5,077 nt of DNA from an uncultured Flavobacteriia bacterium (lineage in GTDB: Bacteria > Bacteroidota > Bacteroidia > Flavobacteriales_D > Crocinitomicaceae), in contig CAIYXD010000249.1 in NCBI GenBank assembly GCA_903930085.1, forward strand, positions 1-5,077. The letters are read 5' to 3'. Under the pieces are notes generated by a model. The model did not search any database and was not told where the DNA came from. It saw only the letters and a program-made list of their open reading frames with translations. This document shows, one piece after another, positions 1 through 5,077 of this stretch (within the stretch, counting starts at the first letter, position 1; each line of letters begins with the position of its first letter). A program made the position numbers and the translations under genes.

Positions 1-1076
1 CACGAACCGATTAATCCCCATTCCACTTTCATTGGCCATTCGTTCGCCAAGGCTTCCGCTTTCATTTTCGAAATTGGAGTTCCTCTGTCCGGTGTGAAAG
101 GTCCGTTGATATGCGGTTCTAAATCAGAAAGATTAATTTCAATTACCTGATCAAAATACTTTTCTGGATGTGCATAAACTTCTGCATCTCCCGTTAAATG
201 TTCTGCAATTTTATCTGCAGCATCTACAACTTCTTGTCTTCCGGTTGCTGCTAAATACCTTCTCATAGAATTATCGTATCCGAAAGTAGAGGTAGTAGCG
301 CCAATTTCAGCGCCCATATTACAAATCGTACCTTTTCCGGTACAAGAAAGAGAAATCGCACCATCGCCAAAATATTCTACGATAGCACCAGTTCCACCTT
401 TCACAGTAAGAATATCTGCTACTTTCAGGATTACATCTTTAGCGGAAGTCCAGCCACTTAAATGACCAGTCAATTTCACTCCGATTAGTTTAGGAAATTT
501 TAATTCCCAAGCCATTCCTGCCATTACATCTACAGCATCCGCACCGCCAACACCAATTGCAACCATTCCTAGTCCGCCGGCATTTACCGTATGAGAATCC
601 GTTCCAATCATCATTCCACCGGGAAAAGCATAATTTTCAAGAACGACTTGGTGAATAATTCCAGCGCCTGGTTTCCAAAAACCGATACCATATTTATTGG
701 AAATCGTAGATAAGAAATTAAAAACCTCGTTGTTTTGATTCAAGGATTCCTGAAGATCTTTACTTGCGCCAAGTTTTGCCTGAATAAGATGATCTGCGTG
801 CACAGTGGAAGGCACAGCAACTTTTTTCTTTCCAGCTTGCATGAATTGCAGCAAAGCCATTTGCGCTGTTGCATCTTGCATTGCTACACGATCCGGTGCA
901 AAATCGACGTAAGACTTTCCTCTTTCGTAGACATTTACTGCATTTCCTTCCCACAAGTGCGCGTAAAGGATTTTTTCTGAAAGTGTTAAAGGCTTGCCAA
1001 CAACTTTTCGGGCAGCTTCAATAGCCTCCGGAAACTTGGCGTACACTTTTTTGATCATTTCTAAGTCGAAAACCAT
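1..1076 (-). CDS. acn: Aconitate hydratase (aconitase), N-terminal half, cut by window edge
   Basis: Aconitase isomerises citrate to isocitrate via cis-aconitate in the TCA cycle, using a [4Fe-4S] cluster in the cytoplasm. The reverse strand is open from the ATG at 1076 to the window edge, giving 358 full codons plus two bases; the family is about 750 residues. The translation begins MVFDLEMIKKVYAKFPEAIE and contains RVAMQD (Q67), the STVHADHL block (H93, D95, H96), H142, the signature GTDSHTVNAGGLGM (D160, S161, H162) and CNMGAEIGATTS (E257). These match substrate-binding and catalytic positions known from mitochondrial aconitase. The last residues read GLIGS followed by TG, the first two bases of the expected cysteine that ligates the cluster in the GSCTNSS motif. 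The mitochondrial-type sequence separates it from AcnB and from the longer AcnA/IRP type. The gene is divergent from rpsF. No Shine-Dalgarno precedes the start, which I chose because the family's N-terminal helix begins there and no upstream extension is needed. Confidence 0.97.
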   Translation of the reverse strand, partial: MVFDLEMIKKVYAKFPEAIEAARKVVGKPLTLSEKILYAHLWEGNAVNVYERGKSYVDFAPDRVAMQDATAQMALLQFMQAGKKKVAVPSTVHADHLIQAKLGASKDLQESLNQNNEVFNFLSTISNKYGIGFWKPGAGIIHQVVLENYAFPGGMMIGTDSHTVNAGGLGMVAIGVGGADAVDVMAGMAWELKFPKLIGVKLTGHLSGWTSAKDVILKVADILTVKGGTGAIVEYFGDGAISLSCTGKGTICNMGAEIGATTSTFGYDNSMRRYLAATGRQEVVDAADKIAEHLTGDAEVYAHPEKYFDQVIEINLSDLEPHINGPFTPDRGTPISKMKAEALANEWPMKVEWGLIGS

Positions 1077-1090
1077 AATGTATTGATGTA

Positions 1091-1105
1091 TTTGTTTTAA
1101 ACAAA
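1091..1105. repeat. 15-bp perfect inverted repeat next to the aconitase start
   Basis: The sequence is TTTGTTT, a central T, then AAACAAA: two perfect 7-base arms. It overlaps the predicted aconitase -7 box and the likely transcription start, where a repressor would act. It is short and AT-rich, so chance is a real alternative. No regulator family can be named from it. Confidence 0.35.
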
Positions 1106-1109
1106 AATA
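1102..1109 (-). promoter_or_regulatory. Possible -7 box of the aconitase promoter
   Basis: On the minus strand this reads TATTTTTG, an exact match to the Bacteroidota -7 consensus TAnnTTTG. It lies 25 bases upstream of the aconitase ATG, so a transcript from it would have a short leader of about 20 bases. I see no matching TTG at the usual -33 distance (around 1129-1133). The call therefore rests on one box in AT-rich sequence. Confidence 0.35.
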
Positions 1110-1226
1110 TTGCGTGTGCGAATTTAGTAATTTTGAATGAAACAAAGGTTTCGGCAATTGGAAATTATTGCTATTTCTGGGTGAATAGGTAAATAAAAGC
1201 TGAATTTCTCAGTAATTATTTGCATT

Positions 1227-1255
1227 ATTATCAGAACAAAATTGGATTATCAGAA
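1227..1255. repeat. 10-bp direct repeat ATTATCAGAA, period 19, upstream of rpsF
   Basis: ATTATCAGAA occurs at 1227-1236 and again at 1246-1255, in the same orientation and 19 bases apart. The second copy sits directly behind the predicted rpsF -33 element and the first lies just upstream of it, so the pair flanks the promoter's upstream contact. This could be a tandem regulator site or a chance repeat in AT-rich DNA. Confidence 0.4.
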
Positions 1256-1271
1256 AAAAACACTAATTTTG
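1241..1271 (+). promoter_or_regulatory. Promoter of the rpsF-rpsR-rplI operon
   Basis: A -33 element ATTG (1241-1244) is followed after 19 bases by TAATTTTG (1264-1271), an exact TAnnTTTG -7 box. Both the boxes and the spacing fit the primary-sigma consensus known for Bacteroidota. Transcription would begin a few bases downstream, giving a leader of about 30 bases before the rpsF ATG at 1308. That leader is too short and A/T-rich to hold an obvious structured ribosomal-protein leader. Confidence 0.75.
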
Positions 1272-1307
1272 CAACCTTAATTTTTTATTAACATAAACAT
1301 TTCAAGT

Positions 1308-1664
1308 ATGAATTCTTACGAAACTGTTTTCATTTTAACTCCCGTTTTGTCTGATGATCAGGCAAAGGAAGCAGTGCAGAAATTCGAAGGCGAAATTACG
1401 TCATTGGGTGGAAAAGTAAAGCACTCTGAGAGCTGGGGATTACGCAAATTAGCGTATCCAATCCAAAAAAAATCAACCGGATTTTATTTCATGGTTGAAT
1501 TCGAGGCTGAAGGCAGCGTCGTTTCAGGTTTAGAATTAGCAATGAAGCGCGATGAGCGTATCATGCGTTTTCTAACTGTTAGAATGGAAAAAGATCATTT
1601 AGCTTGGGCGGAACGTCGTCGAGTTAAAATGGGCGAAAAGAAAACTGCACCAGCAGAGGCTTAA
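1308..1664 (+). CDS. rpsF: 30S ribosomal protein S6
   Basis: S6 sits on the platform of the 30S subunit, where it binds as a partner of S18 next to 16S rRNA. The product has 118 residues, normal for the family. It starts MNSYETVFILTPVLSDDQ, the usual first strand and helix of the S6 fold, and carries the family signature GLRKLAYPIQ at residues 44-53. The block MKRDERIMRFLTVR follows, and the protein ends in a charged, Ala/Pro/Lys-rich tail that is probably disordered. It is the first gene of an operon with rpsR (26-base gap) and rplI, the standard order, with promoter elements at 1241-1271. The start has no Shine-Dalgarno sequence; an A/T-rich stretch precedes it. Confidence 0.98.
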   Translation: MNSYETVFILTPVLSDDQAKEAVQKFEGEITSLGGKVKHSESWGLRKLAYPIQKKSTGFYFMVEFEAEGSVVSGLELAMKRDERIMRFLTVRMEKDHLAWAERRRVKMGEKKTAPAEA

Positions 1665-1690
1665 TTATTAACCTTTAAAAAAACGTAAAA

Positions 1691-1954
1691 ATGGCACAAA
1701 ACGACATTCGCTATTTGACTCCGATTAACATCGAGATCAGAAAAGATAAATATTGCCGATTCAAGAAGAGCGGTATTAAGTTTATCGATTACAAGGATGC
1801 TAATTTCTTATTGAAATTGATCAACGAACAAGGTAAAATTTTACCACGTAGAATCACTGGAACATCTGCAAAATACCAAAAGAAAGTAAACAAGGCAATT
1901 AAACGTGCTCGTCACATTGCTGTACTTCCTTATGTTGCAGATATGATGAAATAA
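1691..1954 (+). CDS. rpsR: 30S ribosomal protein S18
   Basis: S18 binds S6 and 16S rRNA on the 30S platform. The product has 87 residues, longer than the 75 of E. coli because of an N-terminal extension. The conserved core is complete: KYCRFKKSGIKFIDYKD (about residues 20-36), then the LLKLINEQGKILPRRITGTS block with its RR-x-TG motif, and a basic C-terminal helix around KAIKRARHIAVLPYV. Only one cysteine (C22) is present, so this copy does not look like a zinc-binding form. It lies 26 bases after rpsF and 31 before rplI. The start is set by the ATG right after an A-rich run; no Shine-Dalgarno sequence is seen. Confidence 0.98.
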   Translation: MAQNDIRYLTPINIEIRKDKYCRFKKSGIKFIDYKDANFLLKLINEQGKILPRRITGTSAKYQKKVNKAIKRARHIAVLPYVADMMK

Positions 1955-1985
1955 GCTGATTGTTTAACAGGATAAATTTAAAAAA

Positions 1986-2432
1986 ATGGAAGTAATACTA
2001 AAGAAAAACGTAGACAAACTTGGATACGCGAATGATGTGGTTACGGTAAAACCTGGTTACGGTCGTAACTTCTTAATTCCTCAAGGATATGGTGTTCTTG
2101 CAACTGCATCCGCTAAAAAAGCGCACGCAGAGGTAATGAAACAAAAAGCGCACAAGGAAACAAAAATGTTGGCTGAAGCGCAAGAAATTGCAACTAGACT
2201 AGAAGCAGTTACAGTTACTATCGCTACGAAAGCTGGTGAAAACGGTAAAATCTTCGGTTCAGTGAATACAGTTCAATTGTCTGAAGCATTGAAGAAAGCT
2301 GGTTTCGATATCGATCGTAAATCACTTAAAATCAAGGACGAGCCAATTAAAGAAGTTGGAACATTTGAGGCTGAAGCAAACCTTCACAAAGGAGTTAAGC
2401 CTGTTTTCAAATTTGAAGTTGTTGGAGAATAA
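1986..2432 (+). CDS. rplI: 50S ribosomal protein L9
   Basis: L9 binds 23S rRNA near the base of the L1 stalk and helps keep reading frame and translation fidelity. The product has 148 residues, essentially the family norm (149 in E. coli). The N-terminal rRNA-binding domain opens MEVILKKNVDKLGYANDVV and contains the signature from G13 through VKPGYGRNFLIPQGYG. A long charged helix (about residues 42-75) links it to the C-terminal domain, which carries the GENGKIFGSVN motif and ends KFEVVGE. It is the last gene of the S6-S18-L9 operon, with an intrinsic terminator 19 bases after the stop. A weak AGGA at 1969-1972 lies 13 bases before the ATG, too far for a classic Shine-Dalgarno. Confidence 0.98.
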   Translation: MEVILKKNVDKLGYANDVVTVKPGYGRNFLIPQGYGVLATASAKKAHAEVMKQKAHKETKMLAEAQEIATRLEAVTVTIATKAGENGKIFGSVNTVQLSEALKKAGFDIDRKSLKIKDEPIKEVGTFEAEANLHKGVKPVFKFEVVGE

Positions 2433-2451
2433 TCCAAACTTAAAATACATG

Positions 2452-2482
2452 AAAGTCTCAGATTCTGTCTGGGACTTTTTTT
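2452..2482 (+). terminator. Rho-independent terminator of the rpsF-rpsR-rplI operon
   Basis: The left arm AAAGTCTCAGA (2452-2462), a TTCTG loop and the right arm TCTGGGACTTT (2468-2478) form an 11-bp stem with a single T-G wobble (T2458 with G2472). A run of seven T (2476-2482) follows and overlaps the end of the stem. It begins 19 bases after the rplI stop and separates the ribosomal operon from the transport operon. The minus strand has no comparable T-run, so it looks one-directional. Confidence 0.93.
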
Positions 2483-2503
2483 ATGCCTAATTTTCAGTGC
2501 TAT

Positions 2504-2537
2504 TTTGCTGAAGAATCACAATATATTACGAAATTTG
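2504..2537 (+). promoter_or_regulatory. Possible promoter of the ABC-importer operon
   Basis: A terminator ends at 2482 and a new gene starts at 2542, so a promoter is expected between them. The best candidate pairs TTTG (2504-2507) with GAAATTTG (2530-2537), which matches TAnnTTTG except in its first base; the spacing of 22 is at the long end. If it is used, transcription would start at or within a few bases of the ATG. An alternative -7 box, TAATTTTC (2488-2495), lacks a clear -33 partner. I see no structured riboswitch in this short gap. Confidence 0.35.
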
Positions 2538-2541
2538 AACC

Positions 2542-3639
2542 ATGAATTTTCGCTTTATTTTTTTCACCTTTATTTTGATTCTCACCGCTTGCAGGGAAAC
2601 TAACACAAGTGCTAAAAGAAAAAGTTACCAAAACCAGATAAAATACGCAAAAACGCTAGAGCTGCTGGAATGTGGCAACGCCGTAAAAGTGCATATTTAC
2701 CATCCGGAAAATAAAACGGTCAAGCGATTTTTTTTAACACCAGAAAAAAATACACAAACACCCAAAAACTATATTCGTATTTCAACGCCAGTAAAATCAA
2801 TGATTACATTGAGTGGAACACATATAGGAATGCTTTCTAAACTAGATGGTTTGGATGTGATAACTGGTGTTTTGGATAAAAAATACATTCACAACTCAAT
2901 TGTTTTGGATAGACTAAAGAAAAAACGTATTCGTGCTTTTGGAAACGAAGAAATGCTCCGTTTTGAATCTATTGTCAATTCCAAAGCCGAAGTGCTTATT
3001 TACAGCGGTTTTGGGCAGGATTTCCCGCATTCCAACCAATTGGAAAAAGCAGGAATCATATGCTTGTCCAATTACGATTGGAAAGAAAACCATCCTCTTG
3101 GTCGGGCAGAATGGATAAAATTGTTTGGTTACCTCATCGGAAAAGAAACGAAAGCGAAATCCTATTTTTCCACGATGGAGAAAGAATATATTTCCTTAAA
3201 AAAAGAAGCGAAAAAACTCACGCGTAAACCAACTGTTTTGAGTGGAAACGTTCTTGGAGATTTTTGGTATGCACCAGCAGGCGAAAGTTATTTTGCAGAA
3301 CTATTTCGGGACGCTCAAGCAAATTACCGCTATGGTGAAACAAAGGGAACTGGAAGCGTTGAAATGAGTTTAGAACGCGTTTTGGCGGAAAATCGCAAAG
3401 CCGACTATTGGTTGAATGCTGGTTTTTCAACTTTAGAACTTGTGCGGAAAAGTAATAAGAAAGCAAGTTATATCGAGGCTTTCTGCCAAGGAAAAACATT
3501 TTGCTATTCCCCCAACATGAATCTCTTTTGGGAGATGAGCGCAATTGAGCCTCACCATGTTCTTTCCGATTTACTCCGTATCTTGCACCCGGAATTCAAA
3601 CAAAAAAGCGGGATGTATTTTTACCAAAAACTCAAGTAA
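2542..3639 (+). CDS. Periplasmic substrate-binding lipoprotein of an iron-complex/heme/cobalamin-type ABC importer
   Basis: This protein would capture a metal complex in the periplasm and deliver it to the permease encoded next door. It has 365 residues. A short signal peptide ends in the lipobox LTAC, making C17 the lipidated residue, which fixes the start at 2542. The body looks like a class III (BtuF/FhuD/TroA-like) binding fold. The first lobe includes STPVKSMITLSGTHIGMLSK and GLDVITGV (about 81-110), then FESIVNSKAEVLIYSGFG (about 141-158). The motif DWKENHPLGRAEW (179-191), seen in Bacteroidota members, carries E190, a candidate for the acidic contact with permease arginines. The second lobe has SVEMSLERVLAENRKADYW, and the IEPHHVLSDLLRILHPE end (335-351) corresponds to the usual PDxxLxDL element. 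Its stop overlaps the permease start by one base (TAATG). The substrate cannot be assigned: cobalamin, heme and siderophore iron all fit. Confidence 0.88.
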   Translation: MNFRFIFFTFILILTACRETNTSAKRKSYQNQIKYAKTLELLECGNAVKVHIYHPENKTVKRFFLTPEKNTQTPKNYIRISTPVKSMITLSGTHIGMLSKLDGLDVITGVLDKKYIHNSIVLDRLKKKRIRAFGNEEMLRFESIVNSKAEVLIYSGFGQDFPHSNQLEKAGIICLSNYDWKENHPLGRAEWIKLFGYLIGKETKAKSYFSTMEKEYISLKKEAKKLTRKPTVLSGNVLGDFWYAPAGESYFAELFRDAQANYRYGETKGTGSVEMSLERVLAENRKADYWLNAGFSTLELVRKSNKKASYIEAFCQGKTFCYSPNMNLFWEMSAIEPHHVLSDLLRILHPEFKQKSGMYFYQKLK

Positions 3640-4637
3640 TGGCTTTAAAAAAAAGAGATTTAGTATTCTTTTTTACCATTTGTCTGTTGCTACTTGGGGC
3701 AATGGTACTGCATTTATTTTCAGGACAATTGAAACTAAGTTGGAATGAATTTTTAGATTCGATGTTTCATTTCGATGTAAAAAACACTCAGCAATTAATT
3801 GCACGCGAATTTCGAATTCCACGCTTGGTTATTGCGATGGTTGCGGGCGCTGCATTAGCGGTTTCTGGAATGCTGATGCAAACACTTTTCAATAATCCAC
3901 TTGCAGGACCTTATGTTCTAGGGATAAATTCAGGTTCTAGTTTACTTGTTGCGCTTTCCTTGCTCACGGGTTTTTCATTTTTTCAAAGCGATATTGGATT
4001 AATTGCAAGTGCTCTTTTTGGGGCTTTGATTTTTGGCTTCCTCCTACTCGGACTTTCAATGTATATAAAATCCTCCATTTCGCTTTTGTTAATTGGCTTA
4101 ATGCTAGGAAGTTTTACCGGTGCGATTATTACCGCACTGCAAGCTGTAAGTTCCGCTCAGGAATTAAAAGCATTTACCATTTGGACAATGGGTTCATTGC
4201 AACAAACCCAATTTGATCAATTACCTGTAATTTTACTCTTCTTTGTCATAGGGATTTCAATGTGTTTTTTCCTTGTTAAACCATTAGATGTTTTGGTTAT
4301 CGGTGAAAAAAACACCGAAATTCTAGGGCTGAATATAAAACGAATTCGGGTTTTAACTATAACCGTAACTGCAATTTTAACCGGTTTAACAACAGCTTTT
4401 TGCGGACCAATAGCATTTGTTGGAATGGCTGTTCCGAATGTAACGCGCATTTTATTGAAGACACAATCGCACAGGAAATTACTACTGGCAAATCTGCTTT
4501 TCGGCGCGTTATTTTTAGTTTTAGCAGACAGTAGTATACAATTACTGGAATCCATCATTCCGCTGCCAATTAATGCGTTTACATCCCTTATTGGCGCACC
4601 TTTGATTATATTAATTGTTTTAAAGCGCCTCAAATGA
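3639..4637 (+). CDS. FecCD/BtuC-family ABC importer permease
   Basis: This is the inner-membrane subunit, acting as a dimer, of an importer for iron-siderophore, heme or cobalamin. The product has 332 residues, typical of the family, and is strongly hydrophobic with about nine or ten membrane segments (for example near 8-28, 62-82, 120-141, 147-169, 195-213, 237-258 and 281-299). Family landmarks appear in order: REFRIPRLVIAMVAGAALAV and SGMLMQTLFNNPLAGPYVLG (57-95), WTMGSL (182-187), VLVIGEKNTEILGLNI (about 218-233, the cytoplasmic coupling helices that meet the ATPase), GPIAFVGMAVPNVTR (256-270) and INAFTSLIGAPLIILIVLKR near the end. The usual histidine of the VPH motif is Asn267 here. The ATG shares its first base with the binding-protein stop, and its own TGA overlaps the ATPase start (ATGA), so translational coupling is likely. 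Confidence 0.95.
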   Translation: MALKKRDLVFFFTICLLLLGAMVLHLFSGQLKLSWNEFLDSMFHFDVKNTQQLIAREFRIPRLVIAMVAGAALAVSGMLMQTLFNNPLAGPYVLGINSGSSLLVALSLLTGFSFFQSDIGLIASALFGALIFGFLLLGLSMYIKSSISLLLIGLMLGSFTGAIITALQAVSSAQELKAFTIWTMGSLQQTQFDQLPVILLFFVIGISMCFFLVKPLDVLVIGEKNTEILGLNIKRIRVLTITVTAILTGLTTAFCGPIAFVGMAVPNVTRILLKTQSHRKLLLANLLFGALFLVLADSSIQLLESIIPLPINAFTSLIGAPLIILIVLKRLK

Positions 4638-5077
4638 TACACTTCCATTCCGCTGAAATTGGGTATAAAACCATATTGGTTCAGACAGGCGATTTAGTTT
4701 TAAAAGCTGGAGAAATTTACAGTTTGATTGGTTCGAATGGATCGGGAAAAACAACCTTTCTGCATACATTAATAGGCGAAAAAACACTTTTATCTGGAAG
4801 TATTATGCTGAAAAGCAAATCCTTGATTTCGTATAAAGCAAAAGAACTTGCGCGACAAATAGCGTTTGTGGAAGCAAAATTTGATGGCGTAGAATTCCTC
4901 ACTGTAAGAGAATATATTTCAATGGGAAGAACTCCACACACCGATACGTTTGGACGTTTGCGTGCAGCGGATATCGAACACGTTGAAAATGCGATTCGCA
5001 CGCTGTGTCTGGAAGAATTCACAGAGCGATTCACCACAGAATTGAGTGATGGTGAAAGGCAATTAATTGCAATTGCA
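4634..5077 (+). CDS. ABC importer ATPase (FecE/BtuD-like), N-terminal part, cut by window edge
   Basis: This cytoplasmic subunit hydrolyses ATP to power the permease. The reading frame runs from the ATG at 4634 to the window edge, 148 codons of a family usually near 250-260, so Walker B, the D-loop and the switch histidine are outside. Walker A is GSNGSGKT (33-40). The block FLTVREYISMGRTPHTDTFG (88-107) matches the FecE/BtuD pattern TVxExxxxGRxPH. The signature is LSDGERQ (137-143), with Asp in place of the second-position Gly of LSGGE. The stretch before TVRE reads ARQIAFVEAKFDG where FecE-type proteins have a PQ (Q-loop), so the expected glutamine is not evident. The four-base overlap with the permease places it in the same operon. 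The start has no Shine-Dalgarno, consistent with coupling. Confidence 0.93.
   Translation, partial: MIHFHSAEIGYKTILVQTGDLVLKAGEIYSLIGSNGSGKTTFLHTLIGEKTLLSGSIMLKSKSLISYKAKELARQIAFVEAKFDGVEFLTVREYISMGRTPHTDTFGRLRAADIEHVENAIRTLCLEEFTERFTTELSDGERQLIAIA

Noticed and set aside
735..980. Open frame of 81 codons on the plus strand, with a 64-codon frame on the minus strand over the same bases
   Set aside because: Both lie inside the aconitase coding sequence in other frames; the aconitase translation shows strong family motifs throughout.
1154..1171. Inverted repeat GCAAT ... ATTGC in the divergent intergenic region
   Set aside because: The arms are only five bases with an eight-base spacer, well within chance for this composition.
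2728..2735. Run of eight T inside the binding-protein gene, considered as a slippage or phase-variation site
   Set aside because: The frame continues correctly through it, and similar A and T runs are common across the window.
3218..3544. 108-codon minus-strand frame
   Set aside because: It is antisense to the binding-protein gene, has no recognisable domain, and the sense frame carries the conserved motifs.
3545..3748. 67-codon plus-strand frame across the binding-protein/permease junction
   Set aside because: It is out of frame with both neighbours, which overlap by one base and leave no room for another gene.
4217..4648. 143-codon minus-strand frame
   Set aside because: It is antisense to the permease gene, whose sense frame contains all FecCD landmarks.
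4717..5037. 106-codon minus-strand frame
   Set aside because: It is antisense to the ATPase gene, which has Walker A and the signature motif in the sense frame.

Overview
The window is AT-rich and reads as an ordinary chromosomal segment of a Bacteroidota bacterium, most likely Flavobacteriales. Three observations support this. The clearest promoter has the Bacteroidota form, with a -33 TTG and a -7 TAnnTTTG box. None of the seven genes has a well-placed Shine-Dalgarno sequence. The aconitase (mitochondrial-type), S6, S18 and L9 sequences read as Bacteroidota versions. The genus cannot be fixed from this window.

Layout. Bases 1-1076 (minus strand) hold the N-terminal half of aconitase, cut at the window edge inside the codon of its first iron-sulfur cysteine. 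A 231-bp divergent intergenic region (1077-1307) carries start signals for both directions, a small perfect palindrome on the aconitase side and a 10-bp direct repeat on the ribosomal side. Bases 1308-2432 (plus) form the ribosomal protein operon rpsF-rpsR-rplI (S6, S18, L9), closed by a strong intrinsic terminator at 2452-2482. Bases 2542-5077 (plus) start a second operon of a periplasmic-binding lipoprotein, a FecCD/BtuC-type permease and the N-terminal part of the ABC ATPase. Its genes overlap by 1 and 4 bases, so they are probably translationally coupled.

How the genes work together. Aconitase serves the TCA cycle. S6 and S18 bind each other on the 30S platform, and L9 is a 50S protein. 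The three transport genes together encode an importer of the iron-siderophore/heme/cobalamin class. The lipoprotein captures substrate in the periplasm, the permease (as a dimer) forms the inner-membrane channel, and the ATPase drives uptake. The substrate is not determined here: no TonB-dependent receptor, cobalamin riboswitch or Fur-like box is visible in the window.

Nothing in the window looks like an undescribed system. The points most worth a second look are the ATPase lacking a recognisable Q-loop glutamine, a possible leaderless start for the binding protein, and the repeats in the acn/rpsF divergent region.
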